Source: Fimenecus sp051881415 (lineage in GTDB: Bacteria; Bacillota; Clostridia; Oscillospirales; Acutalibacteraceae). From it: a DNA stretch of 6,160 bases. The position numbers and the translations under genes are program-made. The DNA is taken from NCBI GenBank assembly GCA_051881415.1, contig JBJEPV010000181.1:1-6160 (forward strand), read 5' to 3'. A model generated the notes under the pieces. The model was given only the letters and a program-made list of their open reading frames with translations, did not search any database and had not been told where the DNA came from. Shown here one piece after another: positions 5,817 to 6,160 of the stretch; within the stretch, counting starts at the first letter, position 1; each line of letters begins with the position of its first letter.

Positions 5817-6160
5817 TCTCGTCTGCACGCTCCTTTTCCTGCCGTTTTGAAAGCAAAACACCTGTAAAAATGCAAATGAACAAAATACACAACACCGCGA
5901 CTGAGAGCAAATAAGTGTAAGAAGCCCCCAGCAACCCGAAGGCGCGCACCAAGCGGTCGCCGGAAAACCAGGCGGTCAGCGCCGCAACGGTATAGCCGAT
6001 TAAAACATATTTTTGCCGCCGCATCACGGTAATCATATAGTACAGCAGCACGCAAAGCGCATTAAAGCCGCCGCCGACCAGCACCACCATCAGTTCCGCT
6101 TTATAGGCGGACAAATCCGTACCGTACAACAGCGACAGCACGGGAATGCCGAGCAACCAG
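5809..6160 (-). CDS. C-terminal part of a Wzx-like polysaccharide flippase (MOP superfamily), 5' end beyond window
   Basis: The frame enters from the right edge with no start and runs 116 residues to a TAA at 5809-5811. Reading from the edge it begins Trp-Leu-Leu-Gly-Ile, so the apparent start at 6156 is an internal TTG leucine codon and the gene is truncated by the window. The visible part has a GIPVLSLLYG block followed by TDLSAYKAELMVV, and then GGGFNALCVLLYYMITVMRRQ-like sequence. This is typical of the last third of oligosaccharide flippases in Firmicutes. About four hydrophobic segments are present, near residues 2-13, 21-46, 50-66 and 75-104, with a short charged tail rich in Lys, Arg and Glu. 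Such proteins move undecaprenyl-pyrophosphate-linked oligosaccharides across the cytoplasmic membrane. It overlaps the GT4 start by 8 bases, placing it as the first visible gene of the cluster. A related MOP exporter for another lipid-linked substrate cannot be excluded. Confidence 0.85.
   Translation of the reverse strand, partial: WLLGIPVLSLLYGTDLSAYKAELMVVLVGGGFNALCVLLYYMITVMRRQKYVLIGYTVAALTAWFSGDRLVRAFGLLGASYTYLLSVAVLCILFICIFTGVLLSKRQEKERADENG
5830..5835 (-). promoter_or_regulatory. Probable ribosome binding site of the GT4 gene
   Basis: The minus strand reads AAGGAG, within a longer purine run to 5840. It is 13 bases from the ATG at 5816 and only 1 base from an in-frame GTG at 5828. An AGGA at 5837-5840 is 8 bases from that GTG. 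The site is real-looking, but it does not settle which start is used. Confidence 0.5.

Overview
This window looks like one stretch of a single minus-strand gene cluster for cell-surface glycan (polysaccharide, teichoic-acid-like polymer or glycoprotein) assembly. Read in transcription order, from high to low coordinates, it contains: the C-terminal end of a Wzx/MOP-type flippase, a GT4 glycosyltransferase, a GT2 dolichol-phosphate-mannose-synthase-like transferase, a small DUF2304 membrane protein, a large DUF2142 membrane protein, a PAP2-type lipid phosphatase, and a Dcr2-like metallophosphoesterase cut by the left edge. No gene is supported on the plus strand. No RNA gene, mobile element, CRISPR array, terminator or clear promoter was seen.

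The source is most likely a low- to mid-GC Firmicute of the Clostridia type, probably a gut or anaerobic lineage. The grounds are the strong purine-rich ribosome binding sites (AGGAGG, GGGGAG, AGGGGG), the very compact gene packing, and protein sequences that read like clostridial versions of their families. This is an impression from the sequence; no taxonomic search was run.

The first five genes are translationally tight. The flippase and GT4 overlap by 8 bases (with the ATG start chosen here), GT4 and GT2 share an ATGA, GT2 and DUF2304 are 3 bases apart, and DUF2304 and DUF2142 overlap by 14 bases. PAP2 follows after 28 bases and the metallophosphoesterase after 26. The small gaps leave no room for internal terminators, so co-transcription is likely. 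The promoter must lie beyond the right edge.

Proposed working model (inference): the GT4 enzyme adds sugars to a lipid-linked intermediate at the inner membrane face, and the flippase moves it outward. The GT2 enzyme, which has no membrane segments of its own, makes a polyprenyl-phosphate-linked sugar with DUF2304 as its membrane partner. DUF2142, which resembles GT-C enzymes in layout, would use that lipid-linked sugar outside the cell. PAP2 would recycle undecaprenyl pyrophosphate. The metallophosphoesterase may only be a passenger. The individual families are all known; the least understood part is the GT2-DUF2304-DUF2142 block.
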